Assembly (NCBI GenBank): GCA_913049525.1
Contig: CAJWYZ010000001.1
Location: 1-30,641, forward strand
DNA length: 30,641 nt
DNA from: an uncultured Fidelibacterota bacterium
Lineage (GTDB): Bacteria > Fidelibacterota > Marinisomatia > SCGC-AAA003-L08 > D37C17
Direction of reading: 5' to 3'
Each line of letters begins with the position of its first letter. The stretch's first letter is position 1. Of the stretch, positions 1-8,084 are shown piece by piece. The position numbers and the translations under genes were made by a program. Below the pieces are notes generated by a model. That model was not told the DNA's origin, searched no databases, and was given only the letters and a program-made list of their open reading frames with translations.

Positions 1-336
1 ATGAATATATTTCTCGTAATATTGATGTTTATTCGCATGACCAACACCTTTAGGTGTACAATCTATTACTACTGATGCTCTATCAATTGCTTCTTCCGTT
101 TGGAATTCTGGCTTTAATCCAATTGCATTAAATCCATCAATTCTTTCTTCATGGGTCGTCAACCTAGCCCCACGACTCATAAGACTCCTCACCTTTGACC
201 TATCCGTTGTGAGAGGAGTGTTCTTATGGAAAGTTATCTCATCAATACCCAGATCTTCTTTAAAATCACATAAAAGACCAATTAATGGCTCTCCAATTGT
301 TCCAGTTCCAACTACATGTACTACCTTTCTTGACAT
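1..336 (-). CDS. Type II (archaeal-type) glyceraldehyde-3-phosphate dehydrogenase, N-terminal part; runs off the left edge
   Basis: The minus-strand frame from ATG at 334-336 stays open to the window edge (112 codons), so the 3' part is missing. The product begins MSRKVVHVVGTGTIGEPL, a Rossmann-fold nucleotide-binding start with GTGTIG at residues 10-15. Near residue 92 it has DCTPKGVGHANK, which matches the D-A/C-T-P-x-GVG-x-x-N-K segment typical of the tetrameric type II GAPDH known mainly from archaea. The family catalyses NAD(P)-dependent oxidative phosphorylation of glyceraldehyde-3-phosphate in the cytoplasm. The start is supported by AGGAG (346-350) nine bases upstream, and the stop of the preceding gene is only 4 bp away. 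The catalytic cysteine would lie beyond the edge and cannot be checked. Another Rossmann dehydrogenase is possible but less likely. Confidence 0.72.
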   Translation of the reverse strand, partial: MSRKVVHVVGTGTIGEPLIGLLCDFKEDLGIDEITFHKNTPLTTDRSKVRSLMSRGARLTTHEERIDGFNAIGLKPEFQTEEAIDRASVVIDCTPKGVGHANKHQYYEKYIH

Positions 337-340
337 TCTA

Positions 341-1480
341 CTATTCTCCTATATAATTAAGTTTAAATTCTATATTATCCATCAAGTATTGCTTTAATGC
401 TTCAATTCCAGATTCTGAATAAACCTTTATCTGGTCATCCCCTTCGGTACCATTATTGCAAATGTGATGAACTGTTTTTATAATATGCGCGTTATTAAAA
501 TATTGTAATGATGCATGAACATAATCCATCATCTGCTCAATTTGCTCTAATAATGTGCAAACTTCATTATTTGCAGGATCTATCATTTTAGTATCAAGGG
601 GAAATCTCGCAGCCTTCCATAGTCCATCATTGAGAAATTCTAAATTAAATGATTCAATCAAGGTACCACTGTTATAATCTTCTACCGCCCTATAAACCAA
701 TGCTTGAGATAATGCTGCTAACATCTCTATATTCCGAAGTGATCTCTGGGCATCACATATTCTAAACTCTATTGTGCCAAATTCAATATGAGGCCTGATT
801 TTCCACCATATTTGTCGAGGCTTTTCAATTGTATTTGATTCTAAATATTTATTAATTATACTTTTATACTCATTAAAATTATTAAAATGATCTGGAATAT
901 TTGTCCTCGGGAACACGCTAAATTGAAAGGTTCTTGAAGATCGCAATCCAGTCAATTCTCCTTCAAAAAAGGGTGAATTAGCACTTAATGCTAATAGAGG
1001 AGCAATCCACCTTCTTAAAGAATTAGCCACATGTATAGCACATTCTTCACCATTCACAGCTACATGTACATGGTTTGCAAATGTAATATTCCTTTGGGCA
1101 TAGTAACCTAATTGATTTGAAACCCATTGGTAAGATTCATTATCTACAAAAGTTTGATCTTTACATATAGCCGTAGGATGAGTGCCGCTTATCCCTAATC
1201 GAAAGTCGCAAGATTCACCTATTTTCTTAGTATTCTCACGTAAAAAAGTGATTTCTTCCATTGCTTCTGAGACTGTTTGGCAAACTGAAGTGTTTATTTC
1301 TATTTCTGAAAGTAATAGTTCATAGCTATATCGAGATTGCAATTCGTTACCAATACTATCCATAATTTCATTTGCTCTATTTATCAAGTCACCTGACTCA
1401 GGATGGCACAGCATGTACTCCTCTTCAATTCCAATTGTAAAAGGATTATCATGCTGAAAAATATCTTTATTAATAATCAT
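341..1480 (-). CDS. GCS2-family carboxylate-amine ligase (YbdK-like glutamate-cysteine ligase family 2)
   Basis: This is a 379-residue protein, normal for the GCS2/YbdK family (about 370). The family hallmark FTIGIEEEYML is at residues 14-24; its acidic residues belong to the ATP/metal site. A HVHVAV segment in the middle and EFRICDAQ-type residues further on are also typical. These enzymes join an amino acid to a carboxylate using ATP, and some members make gamma-glutamylcysteine. The true substrate of YbdK-type members is often unknown, so a role in thiol synthesis is only a possibility. ATG at 1480 has no clear Shine-Dalgarno sequence, and a 54-bp gap separates it from the PHP fragment upstream. 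The next gene (GAPDH) starts 4 bp past its stop. Confidence 0.88.
   Translation of the reverse strand: MIINKDIFQHDNPFTIGIEEEYMLCHPESGDLINRANEIMDSIGNELQSRYSYELLLSEIEINTSVCQTVSEAMEEITFLRENTKKIGESCDFRLGISGTHPTAICKDQTFVDNESYQWVSNQLGYYAQRNITFANHVHVAVNGEECAIHVANSLRRWIAPLLALSANSPFFEGELTGLRSSRTFQFSVFPRTNIPDHFNNFNEYKSIINKYLESNTIEKPRQIWWKIRPHIEFGTIEFRICDAQRSLRNIEMLAALSQALVYRAVEDYNSGTLIESFNLEFLNDGLWKAARFPLDTKMIDPANNEVCTLLEQIEQMMDYVHASLQYFNNAHIIKTVHHICNNGTEGDDQIKVYSESGIEALKQYLMDNIEFKLNYIGE
346..350 (-). promoter_or_regulatory. Shine-Dalgarno AGGAG for the GAPDH start
   Basis: CTCCT on the plus strand reads AGGAG on the minus strand, 9 bases before ATG at 336. It sits inside the last codons of the upstream ligase gene, so the two genes are probably translated from one message. 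Confidence 0.6.
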
Positions 1481-1534
1481 TTAATTTAATAATTCGGAAA
1501 ATTGTTTAAATAAATTGCATCAATAGCTAATGGT

Positions 1535-1717
1535 TTATTTTTTAACGTAAGCAGATTTATTAAATCTCAATATTTGATCAAAAACGTCATCAAGTTTCTT
1601 AAAATATCCTGCTTTTATTAGCGTATTCCCTAGATGAGGCCTCCCGGGATTCTTTATAGCTTTAATTATGGATTCAAAATCTACATTATATCCCAATGTA
1701 TTTAATTTCATTTCCAT
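1535..1717 (-). CDS. Small stand-alone fragment of a PHP-domain phosphoesterase (TrpH/YciV-like); possible relic
   Basis: The 60-residue product starts MEMKLNTLGYNV and contains GRPHLGNTLIKAGY followed by DDVFDQIL and SAYVKK. This order matches the middle of TrpH/YciV-type PHP proteins (GRxHxAxxLVxxG..., then AFxxYLxxGxxAYVPK), which lies between the metal-binding halves of the domain. None of the metal-binding histidines or aspartates of a full PHP domain is present, so phosphoesterase activity is not expected. I chose ATG 1715-1717 because it overlaps the stop of the mutase gene as TAATG; a longer start at 1741 in the same frame would lie inside the mutase. Removing one A from the A6 run just before the stop would extend the frame by about 14 residues to just before the next gene, which suggests decay. 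It could still be a small functional protein coupled to the mutase. Confidence 0.55.
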   Translation of the reverse strand: MEMKLNTLGYNVDFESIIKAIKNPGRPHLGNTLIKAGYFKKLDDVFDQILRFNKSAYVKK

Positions 1718-3366
1718 TATACCACAGCGGTTTCCTGCCATTCACCAAATACAACCTTCATAGAATCAACAAGCTCACCTAAGGTTGCGTGTGCTTGAGC
1801 TGCATCTATAATTAATGGTATCAAGTTTTCTTTTGTGCGGCTAGCATCGGTAATTGCTCGTAGTTTAGCTATAACTACTTTATTGTTCCTTTTTCCCCTT
1901 AGCAATTTTAGTCCTTCAATTTGTTCATTTTGAACTTCTTTTCTAATTTCTAATATTGGAATATCTATCTCTTCATCATTTTTAGTGAATTCATTAACAC
2001 CAACCACTATTCGTCTTTTTGAATCTACCCGTCTTTGATAATCAGATGCTGCTTCAGCAATTTCGCGCTGGAAATATCCCATTTCAATTGCCGGAATTAC
2101 TCCGCCCAATTCATCAATTTTAGAAAAATATTTATATACTTCTTTTTCCATTTTATTAGTAAGCTCTTCTACATACCAAGAACCACCTAACGGATCTACC
2201 ACATTTGTTACGCCAGTTTCAAAACCAATTAATTGCTGGGTTCTCAATGCTATTTCAGCAGCTTCCTGTGAGGGCAAACAAAGGGTTTCATCCATTGAAT
2301 TAGTATGCAGTGATTGTGTGCCTCCTAAAACAGCAGCAAGCGCCTGGAATGCAGTACGACTTATATTATTTTGAGGTTGTTGGGCAGTTAAGCTAAAACC
2401 GGCGGTTTGTGTATGAAATCGTAATTTCAGTGACTTGTCAGATTTGGCACCATATTTTTTCTTCATCACGTGAGCCCAAATCCGTCTTGCCGCTCTATAT
2501 TTAGCTATCTCTTCAAAAAAATCTAAATGGGAATTAAAAAAGAATGATAAGCGGGGCGCAAATTCATCTACATCCAACCCCGACTTTATGGCATGCTCTA
2601 CATAGCAAAATCCATCTGCCAAAGTAAATGCTAATTCTTGAATAGCTGTAGAGCCAGCTTCACGAATATGATATCCACTGACAGAAATTGTATTGTACTT
2701 AGGCATTTTAGTGGTACAATACTGAATCATATCCATAATAATTCGCATTGATTCCGCTGGAGGATATATCCATTCTTTTTGTGCAATAAATTCCTTTAAA
2801 ATATCATTTTGAAGGGTACCATTTAATTTTGAAATGTCCGCACCTTGACTTTGTGCAACAGCAACATAAAATGCAAATAATATTACTGCAGGACCATTGA
2901 TAGTCATGGAAACACTTATTTTTGATAAATCAATACCATCAAATAATATCTCCATATCTTTAAGCGAACTAATGGCGACACCACACATTCCAACTTCTCC
3001 TTCAGATAATGGATGATCGGCATCATAACCCATTAAAGTAGGCATATCAAAAGCAACTGAAAGTCCTGTTTGACCTTCCTGAAGAAGATGTTTAAATCGT
3101 TGATTCGTTTCAGCTGGAGTGCCAAATCCAGCAAACTGCCTCATTGTCCATAATTTCCCTCTATAAAGATTGGGGTGAATCCCTCTTGTGTATGGAAATT
3201 GGCCTGGAAAATTTAATTTATCAAGATAATCATTTTCATTTTCTTTGGGATAGTAAAGTAAATCCACATCTTCACCTGAAGCAGATTTAAAACTGTAATC
3301 ACGCTGAGAAGAATTGCTGACGTCATTCCTCCACTTAGTTTCAAATTCTAAGAATTTATTACTCAT
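1717..3366 (-). CDS. Coenzyme B12-dependent acyl-CoA mutase, large (substrate-binding) subunit; ICM/MCM family
   Basis: The 549-residue protein is a complete acyl-CoA mutase barrel without the C-terminal B12-binding domain, as in two-subunit isobutyryl-CoA mutase (IcmA) and short methylmalonyl-CoA mutase chains. Visible motifs are PYTRGIHPNLYRGKLWTMRQ (58-77), the barrel segment around GLSVAFDMPTLMGYD, SVSGYHIREAGS with His233, and FHTQTAGFSLTAQQPQNN. In MCM two residues hold the methylmalonyl carboxylate, Tyr (RQYAGF) and Arg (ARxxYI). Here these are Phe78 and Gln196, the pair known in isobutyryl-CoA mutase (Phe80/Gln198), so the name methylmalonyl-CoA mutase would be unsafe. The family does 1,2-carbon-skeleton rearrangements. 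A separate small B12-binding subunit is required and is not in the window. The 5' end overlaps the dxs stop by 8 bp. Confidence 0.9.
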   Translation of the reverse strand: MSNKFLEFETKWRNDVSNSSQRDYSFKSASGEDVDLLYYPKENENDYLDKLNFPGQFPYTRGIHPNLYRGKLWTMRQFAGFGTPAETNQRFKHLLQEGQTGLSVAFDMPTLMGYDADHPLSEGEVGMCGVAISSLKDMEILFDGIDLSKISVSMTINGPAVILFAFYVAVAQSQGADISKLNGTLQNDILKEFIAQKEWIYPPAESMRIIMDMIQYCTTKMPKYNTISVSGYHIREAGSTAIQELAFTLADGFCYVEHAIKSGLDVDEFAPRLSFFFNSHLDFFEEIAKYRAARRIWAHVMKKKYGAKSDKSLKLRFHTQTAGFSLTAQQPQNNISRTAFQALAAVLGGTQSLHTNSMDETLCLPSQEAAEIALRTQQLIGFETGVTNVVDPLGGSWYVEELTNKMEKEVYKYFSKIDELGGVIPAIEMGYFQREIAEAASDYQRRVDSKRRIVVGVNEFTKNDEEIDIPILEIRKEVQNEQIEGLKLLRGKRNNKVVIAKLRAITDASRTKENLIPLIIDAAQAHATLGELVDSMKVVFGEWQETAVV

Positions 3367-5236
3367 ACACTTCTTCTAATTTATCATTTGTTAAAATTGA
3401 AATTATATTCTCAGCACAAAGGCCAAGTTCATCCAGCAGTTCATCTCTTGTTCCATGTTCTATAAAATTATCAGGGATACCAATTCGATGTAATTTATTT
3501 TCTAAATTATTATCATGTAAAAAAGCGCTGACTGCAGAACCAAAACCGCCAGACAAACAACCCTCCTCTATTGTTATAATATTGTCATGATTATTACAAA
3601 TTTCTAATATTAACTCAGAATCCAATGGTTTTACAAATCGAGCATTAATAATTGTAGGCTGGTATCCCAATTTTGAAAATAAGTCAGTATTTGAATCTAA
3701 TATCATGCCAACCATCGAACCTACCGCAAAAATAGCAGTTTCAGAACCACTCTCTAGAATTTCCCATTTCCCAATTTCTAATATTTCAGGCTTACCATTT
3801 TCAGTAAATGCTCTGCTTGAAGTTTTTGGATATCGTATAGAAAAGTTTTTTCCAGACTGCAATGCAGTAGCAATTAAATTTCTTAATTCATTTCCATCCT
3901 TTGGTGCTGTAACAATCATGCCTGGCAATGTTTGCATAAATGCTAGGTCAAAAACCCCATGATGTGTGGGGCCATCAGGACCAACAATCCCCGATCTATC
4001 CATACAATAAAGCAAGGGAAGTTTTTGAAGTAAAGCATCATGAAAAATATGGTCATATGCTCTCTGCATAAAAGTAGAATAAATTGGAACAATAGGTTTA
4101 TATCCTTCTGCTGCAAGTCCTGCAGAATATGTAACAGCATGTTCTTCTGCTATTCCTACATCTACATATCTATCTGGATATTTTTCAATAAATGGGGTCA
4201 TGCCAGTCCCAATCTCCATAGCAGCGGTAATACATAAAACTTTTTCATCCTTTTCTGCTAATTGAATAATTGATTGCCCAAAAACGTTTGAATAATCAGG
4301 TGCAATATGTTTTGTAATTTTCTTAACCTTCCCGCCCATGCTGTAGTATTTGATAGCATCTTTTTCTGCCAACTTACTCCCTTTACCTTTTTGAGTATAT
4401 ACATGAACAAGGACAGGTGTATTCATTTTCTTAACAGCTTGAAATGTTCGAGTTAATTCATCTAAATTATGGCCATTAATCGGTCCGATATATCTCAAAC
4501 CTAATTCCTCAAATAATGCGCCAGGAGTTAAGTAACCCTTAATTCCTTCTTCAGTTTTTTTCATTATTTTTCGTATATGCTTAGAAAGTGGAATTTTCCC
4601 AGAAATCTCCCAAATATCATTACGAATACGGTTATAGGTTGGGTTAGTTGCAACACGAGTCAAATAATGTGATAGTGCTCCAACTGATTTTGAAATAGAA
4701 TGAGAATTATCATTTAAAACAATAGTAAGTTGAGATCGATGATAACCTAAATTATTAATCCCCTCGTATGCTAACCCTCCGGTCATTGCTCCATCGCCTA
4801 TGATGGCTATAATTTGATCATTTGTTTTTTTACGGTCTCTGGCATGTGCGAACCCTAATGCTGCAGAAACAGATGTACTTGCATGTCCAGCGCCAAATAT
4901 ATCATGGGGACTTTCATCTCGTTTTAAAAAGCCGCTGATACCATCTTTTTGACGCATATTTTTAAATTCATCTCGTCTTCCAGTAAGAATTTTATGGGCA
5001 TAAGCTTGATGTCCAACATCCCATATAATTTTATCTGAAGGTGAATTATAAATATAATGCAGTGCAATTGTTAAATCTACTACTCCAAGTGGGGAAGAAT
5101 AATGACCACCAACATTTTCAACAACCTCCTGAATATATTGCCCAACCTCAGTAGAGAGTAATCGTAAAGAATTACTATTAAGCCTTTTAATATCTTCAGG
5201 AGAATTGATTGTTGGAAGAAGGAAATAATTATTCAT
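3359..5236 (-). CDS. dxs: 1-deoxy-D-xylulose-5-phosphate synthase
   Basis: The 625-residue length is normal for DXS. The enzyme joins pyruvate and glyceraldehyde-3-phosphate with thiamine diphosphate, the first step of the MEP isoprenoid pathway (also feeding thiamine synthesis). The N-terminal domain has GGHYSSPLGVVDLT and WDVGHQAYAHKILTG; the ThDP/Mg motif is GDGAMTGG (147-154) followed by LNDN (174-177). The pyrimidine domain has GIAEEHAVTYSAGLA with the catalytic Glu, then DRSGIVGPDGPTHHG, and the C-terminal transketolase domain is complete. ATG at 5236 overlaps the pdxT stop by 8 bp, and its own stop overlaps the mutase start by 8 bp. ispH of the same pathway lies three genes upstream. 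Confidence 0.97.
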   Translation of the reverse strand: MNNYFLLPTINSPEDIKRLNSNSLRLLSTEVGQYIQEVVENVGGHYSSPLGVVDLTIALHYIYNSPSDKIIWDVGHQAYAHKILTGRRDEFKNMRQKDGISGFLKRDESPHDIFGAGHASTSVSAALGFAHARDRKKTNDQIIAIIGDGAMTGGLAYEGINNLGYHRSQLTIVLNDNSHSISKSVGALSHYLTRVATNPTYNRIRNDIWEISGKIPLSKHIRKIMKKTEEGIKGYLTPGALFEELGLRYIGPINGHNLDELTRTFQAVKKMNTPVLVHVYTQKGKGSKLAEKDAIKYYSMGGKVKKITKHIAPDYSNVFGQSIIQLAEKDEKVLCITAAMEIGTGMTPFIEKYPDRYVDVGIAEEHAVTYSAGLAAEGYKPIVPIYSTFMQRAYDHIFHDALLQKLPLLYCMDRSGIVGPDGPTHHGVFDLAFMQTLPGMIVTAPKDGNELRNLIATALQSGKNFSIRYPKTSSRAFTENGKPEILEIGKWEILESGSETAIFAVGSMVGMILDSNTDLFSKLGYQPTIINARFVKPLDSELILEICNNHDNIITIEEGCLSGGFGSAVSAFLHDNNLENKLHRIGIPDNFIEHGTRDELLDELGLCAENIISILTNDKLEEVYE

Positions 5237-5801
5237 TTATTTTACCCATAATATGTTTATGAATTCTATAATCATCACCAATTTCCGGATGAAATGTTGT
5301 TGCAAAATGCCTACCATTAGTTATCATTACTGGCTGTTTCTTATATGTTGCTAATATTTTAATTCCTTTACCCAATTTGGATATTTTAGGGGCTCGGATA
5401 AATAATCCATTAAAACTATCTGTATTATCAAATTCTAAACATAAATTCCCAGAAAATGAATCTACTTGTCTGCCGAACGCATTTCGATCCACTTTAAAAT
5501 CCATTATAGATAATGGTTTTAAATTAGTTGCTTTTTCTGATGATGATAATAAAATCATACCTGCACAAGTGCCAAAAACAGAATTTGTTTTTGCAAAATT
5601 TAATATTGGATGGCGAAAATTATTTCTTTCGATCTGCTTGGAAATGGCAGTTGATTCACCACCTGGAATAATAAGCAAGTCACAATTCTCTAATTCTCGA
5701 GGATATTGAACTAAAATATTTTTTATCCCCAATACATCCAACATTCTCTTATGTTGATTATAATTTCCCTGGAGAGCTAAAACTCCAGCCCTATTTACCA
5801 C
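5229..5801 (-). CDS. pdxT: Pyridoxal 5'-phosphate synthase, glutaminase subunit PdxT
   Basis: This 190-residue class I glutamine amidotransferase supplies ammonia to PdxS for PLP synthesis from ribose-5-phosphate and glyceraldehyde-3-phosphate. The N terminus [13 protein letters not shown] is typical. Visible are GGES (47-50), the nucleophile Cys79 in FGTCAGM, and His171/Glu173 in FHPEIG, so the catalytic triad is intact. The start is GTG at 5799-5801, seven bases before the end of the pdxS stop codon and just behind a purine-rich AGGAAAGAGG stretch. No ATG lies nearby, and the family N terminus fits this start. Together with pdxS this is a complete DXP-independent PLP pathway. Confidence 0.96.
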   Translation of the reverse strand: MVNRAGVLALQGNYNQHKRMLDVLGIKNILVQYPRELENCDLLIIPGGESTAISKQIERNNFRHPILNFAKTNSVFGTCAGMILLSSSEKATNLKPLSIMDFKVDRNAFGRQVDSFSGNLCLEFDNTDSFNGLFIRAPKISKLGKGIKILATYKKQPVMITNGRHFATTFHPEIGDDYRIHKHIMGKINE

Positions 5802-6676
5802 CCTCTTTCCTGAAGCATTTGATCTTCAGGGATTTCTGAAATATCCAATCCCTTCATTGCAGATTTCAATCCGGAAGATGCAATAGCAAGTTTATCCGCA
5901 TCTCTATAATGTGTTACAGAATCTACAATTGCCTTCGCACGTGACGTAGGATCTTCAGATTTGAAAATACCTGAACCAACAAATACAGATTCAGCACCCA
6001 ATTGCATAACTAAGGAAGCATCAGCAGGAGTTGCAATTCCACCAGCACTAAAATTTGGTACAGGTAATTTTTTTATTTTTGCAACTTGTTCAACCAGCAA
6101 ATAAGGAGCTTGAAAATCTCTTGCCTGCGCCATCAGTTGATCTTGACTTAATGTGCTCAGAATATTAATTTCATTAATAATACTACGCATATGACGTACA
6201 GCCTCTACAATATTGCCAGAACCAGCTTCTCCCTTTGTTCTAATCATTGCTGCACCCTCGCCAATTCTTCTTAATGCTTCACCAAGATTTCTAGCACCAC
6301 ACACAAATGGTATTTTGAAATCGTGTTTATAAATATGATTATTATCGTCTGCTGGTGTGAGCACTTCACTTTCATCAATAAAATCAACTTCTAAAGCTTC
6401 AAGTATCTGTGCTTCAGCAAAATGACCGATTCGACATTTCGCCATTACTGGTATTGATACTGTTTTTTGAATATTCTTAATCATTATTGGATCAGACATC
6501 CTTGCAATACCACCATCTGAGCGAATATCTGAGGGTATTCTCTCTAAGGCCATTACTGCGACAGCCCCGGCATCTTCTGCAATTTGTGCCTGTTCAGCGT
6601 TCGTGACATCCATAATAACGCCACCCTTAAGCATTTCTGCTAAGCCAACTTTAACTTCGAAGGTTCCTTGTTCCAT
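5795..6676 (-). CDS. pdxS: Pyridoxal 5'-phosphate synthase, lyase/synthase subunit PdxS
   Basis: The 293-residue TIM barrel is the usual PdxS size. [20 protein letters not shown] (11-30) carries Asp23. Lys80 in VMAKCRIGH forms the imine with ribose-5-phosphate, and Lys148 in MIRTKGEAG is the second catalytic lysine. The family assembles PLP from ribose-5-phosphate, glyceraldehyde-3-phosphate and PdxT-derived ammonia. ATG at 6676 is the natural family start, although it lies inside ispH: the two genes overlap by 37 bp in different frames, longer than any other overlap here. pdxT follows with a 7-bp overlap. Confidence 0.97.
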   Translation of the reverse strand: MEQGTFEVKVGLAEMLKGGVIMDVTNAEQAQIAEDAGAVAVMALERIPSDIRSDGGIARMSDPIMIKNIQKTVSIPVMAKCRIGHFAEAQILEALEVDFIDESEVLTPADDNNHIYKHDFKIPFVCGARNLGEALRRIGEGAAMIRTKGEAGSGNIVEAVRHMRSIINEINILSTLSQDQLMAQARDFQAPYLLVEQVAKIKKLPVPNFSAGGIATPADASLVMQLGAESVFVGSGIFKSEDPTSRAKAIVDSVTHYRDADKLAIASSGLKSAMKGLDISEIPEDQMLQERGW

Positions 6677-7518
6677 AATTCTTCCTTATATATTTTTTCT
6701 ATATTTTCTTTAACGTCTTTTATTAAATAATCTGGAGTAGATGCTCCGGCAGATATTCCGATTGTATCTTTATCCATAAACCATTCAGGGCTTAAATCTT
6801 CTGAGCCAGTTACTTGATATGATTGCGGATTGAAATCTAAAGATAGTTTAGTTAAGCGATTTGAATTTGCGCTTGTAAACGATCCAATGATTATCATTAC
6901 ATCATTTAACCTTGCCATTTCTTTTATTTGATCATGATTTCTTTTAGTAGGAAAACATATTGTATTAACAAAATGCAAATCAAATACTTTTGTCATCAGA
7001 ATATTTATTATTTTCTGAACATTTTTAATAGCTTGCGTTGATTGACTAACAACACCTGCTTTCTTCATTTTTTTTAAATTCAAGGCTTCTTCAGTTGAAG
7101 AGATAACAATTGCATTTTCTACCTGATTTGCAATTGCAATCACCTCATCATGCCCATGATCTCCAATAACAATAATTTTCCTACCATCTTCTGCAAGCTT
7201 TGTCACTTCCTGATGAATTTCATCAACTAATGGGCATGTAGCGTCTATTATTTTCATCTTTTTTGCTTTTGCTTCATCCCATAATTTTGGAATAGTGCCA
7301 TGAGCCCTAAATAATATTGGACTTTCCCTAGGGACGTCATCCAAAGTTCTTACAATTTGAGACCCAACATTCTCTAAATCTTTTACAACTTTCTCATTAT
7401 GAACTATGGACCCTAGCATATAAACATCTCCATATTTTTCTGCTGAGGTATATGCCATATTTACAGCATCTCTTACTCCAAAGCAATAGCCTGCATCTTT
7501 AGCAATAGTAATTTTCAT
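6640..7518 (-). CDS. ispH: 4-hydroxy-3-methylbut-2-enyl diphosphate reductase (IspH/LytB)
   Basis: This is the last MEP-pathway enzyme, making IPP and DMAPP with a [4Fe-4S] cluster. The 292-residue protein has the three cluster cysteines: Cys12 in AGYCFGV, Cys95 in DATCPLV and Cys188 in NTICFPT. Other family motifs are [14 protein letters not shown] (the Glu corresponds to the catalytic Glu of the usual GHPE), [13 protein letters not shown] and [12 protein letters not shown]. It starts at ATG 7518 with a 4-bp ATGA overlap with the dcd stop. Its last 12 codons overlap the start of pdxS. Placement with pdxS-pdxT-dxs puts two MEP enzymes around the PLP synthase genes. Confidence 0.97.
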   Translation of the reverse strand: MKITIAKDAGYCFGVRDAVNMAYTSAEKYGDVYMLGSIVHNEKVVKDLENVGSQIVRTLDDVPRESPILFRAHGTIPKLWDEAKAKKMKIIDATCPLVDEIHQEVTKLAEDGRKIIVIGDHGHDEVIAIANQVENAIVISSTEEALNLKKMKKAGVVSQSTQAIKNVQKIINILMTKVFDLHFVNTICFPTKRNHDQIKEMARLNDVMIIIGSFTSANSNRLTKLSLDFNPQSYQVTGSEDLSPEWFMDKDTIGISAGASTPDYLIKDVKENIEKIYKEELWNKEPSKLKLA

Positions 7519-8084
7519 CCAGTAGTTTTTTTTAGGCGAGGCAGGGTAATACCAATCTGCTCCTGATATTTACCTTCTTTATCTTTATAAGAGGTTCGAC
7601 AATCTTCATCAGACTGAAAAAATAATACCTGGCACAATCCTTCGTTAGAATAAATTTTTGCAGGAAGGGGCGTTGTATTAGATATTTCTAAAGTTACATA
7701 TCCTTCCCATTCTGGCTCGAAGGGAGTAACATTCACAATAATTCCACATCTTGCATAAGTTGATTTTCCTACACAAATTGTAAGAACATCTCGAGGTATT
7801 CGAAAATATTCAACAGATCTTGCCAATGCAAAACTGTTAGGAGGTACAATACACACACACCCAGTAAAATCTACAAAAGATGCCGAATCAAAATTCTTTG
7901 GGTCAATTATACTATTATTTACATTTGTAAATATTTTATATTCATCAGAAACACGAATATCATAACCAAATGAAGATAATCCATAGGAGATTTTACCACC
8001 CCTAACCTGATTGACTTCAAAGGGATCTATCATGCCATGTTCGAGAGACATTTTTTCAATCCAATAATCACTTTTTATAGCCAT
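7515..8084 (-). CDS. dcd: dCTP deaminase
   Basis: The enzyme converts dCTP to dUTP, feeding dTTP synthesis. With the start at 8084 the protein has 189 residues and begins [13 protein letters not shown], which matches many Dcd N termini. GGAGAG (8089-8094) stands 4 bases upstream of this ATG; another in-frame ATG at 8096 adds four residues and has less support. Motifs are SSFGYDIR (37-44), [10 protein letters not shown] (106-115) with the triphosphate-binding Ser/Arg, and [18 protein letters not shown] with the catalytic Glu133. The 5' end overlaps the DHH gene by 17 bp. Length and motifs fit a monofunctional deaminase; bifunctional dUTPase activity cannot be judged from sequence alone. Confidence 0.95.
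   Translation of the reverse strand: MAIKSDYWIEKMSLEHGMIDPFEVNQVRGGKISYGLSSFGYDIRVSDEYKIFTNVNNSIIDPKNFDSASFVDFTGCVCIVPPNSFALARSVEYFRIPRDVLTICVGKSTYARCGIIVNVTPFEPEWEGYVTLEISNTTPLPAKIYSNEGLCQVLFFQSDEDCRTSYKDKEGKYQEQIGITLPRLKKTTG

Noticed and set aside
209..397. 62-codon plus-strand open frame across the GAPDH and ligase junction
   Set aside because: It runs antisense to two genes with clear protein similarity and has no ribosome-binding site or recognisable motif.
1717..3366. Naming the mutase methylmalonyl-CoA mutase (mcmA)
   Set aside because: The two carboxylate-binding residues expected for methylmalonyl-CoA are replaced by Phe78 and Gln196, so I kept a family-level name.
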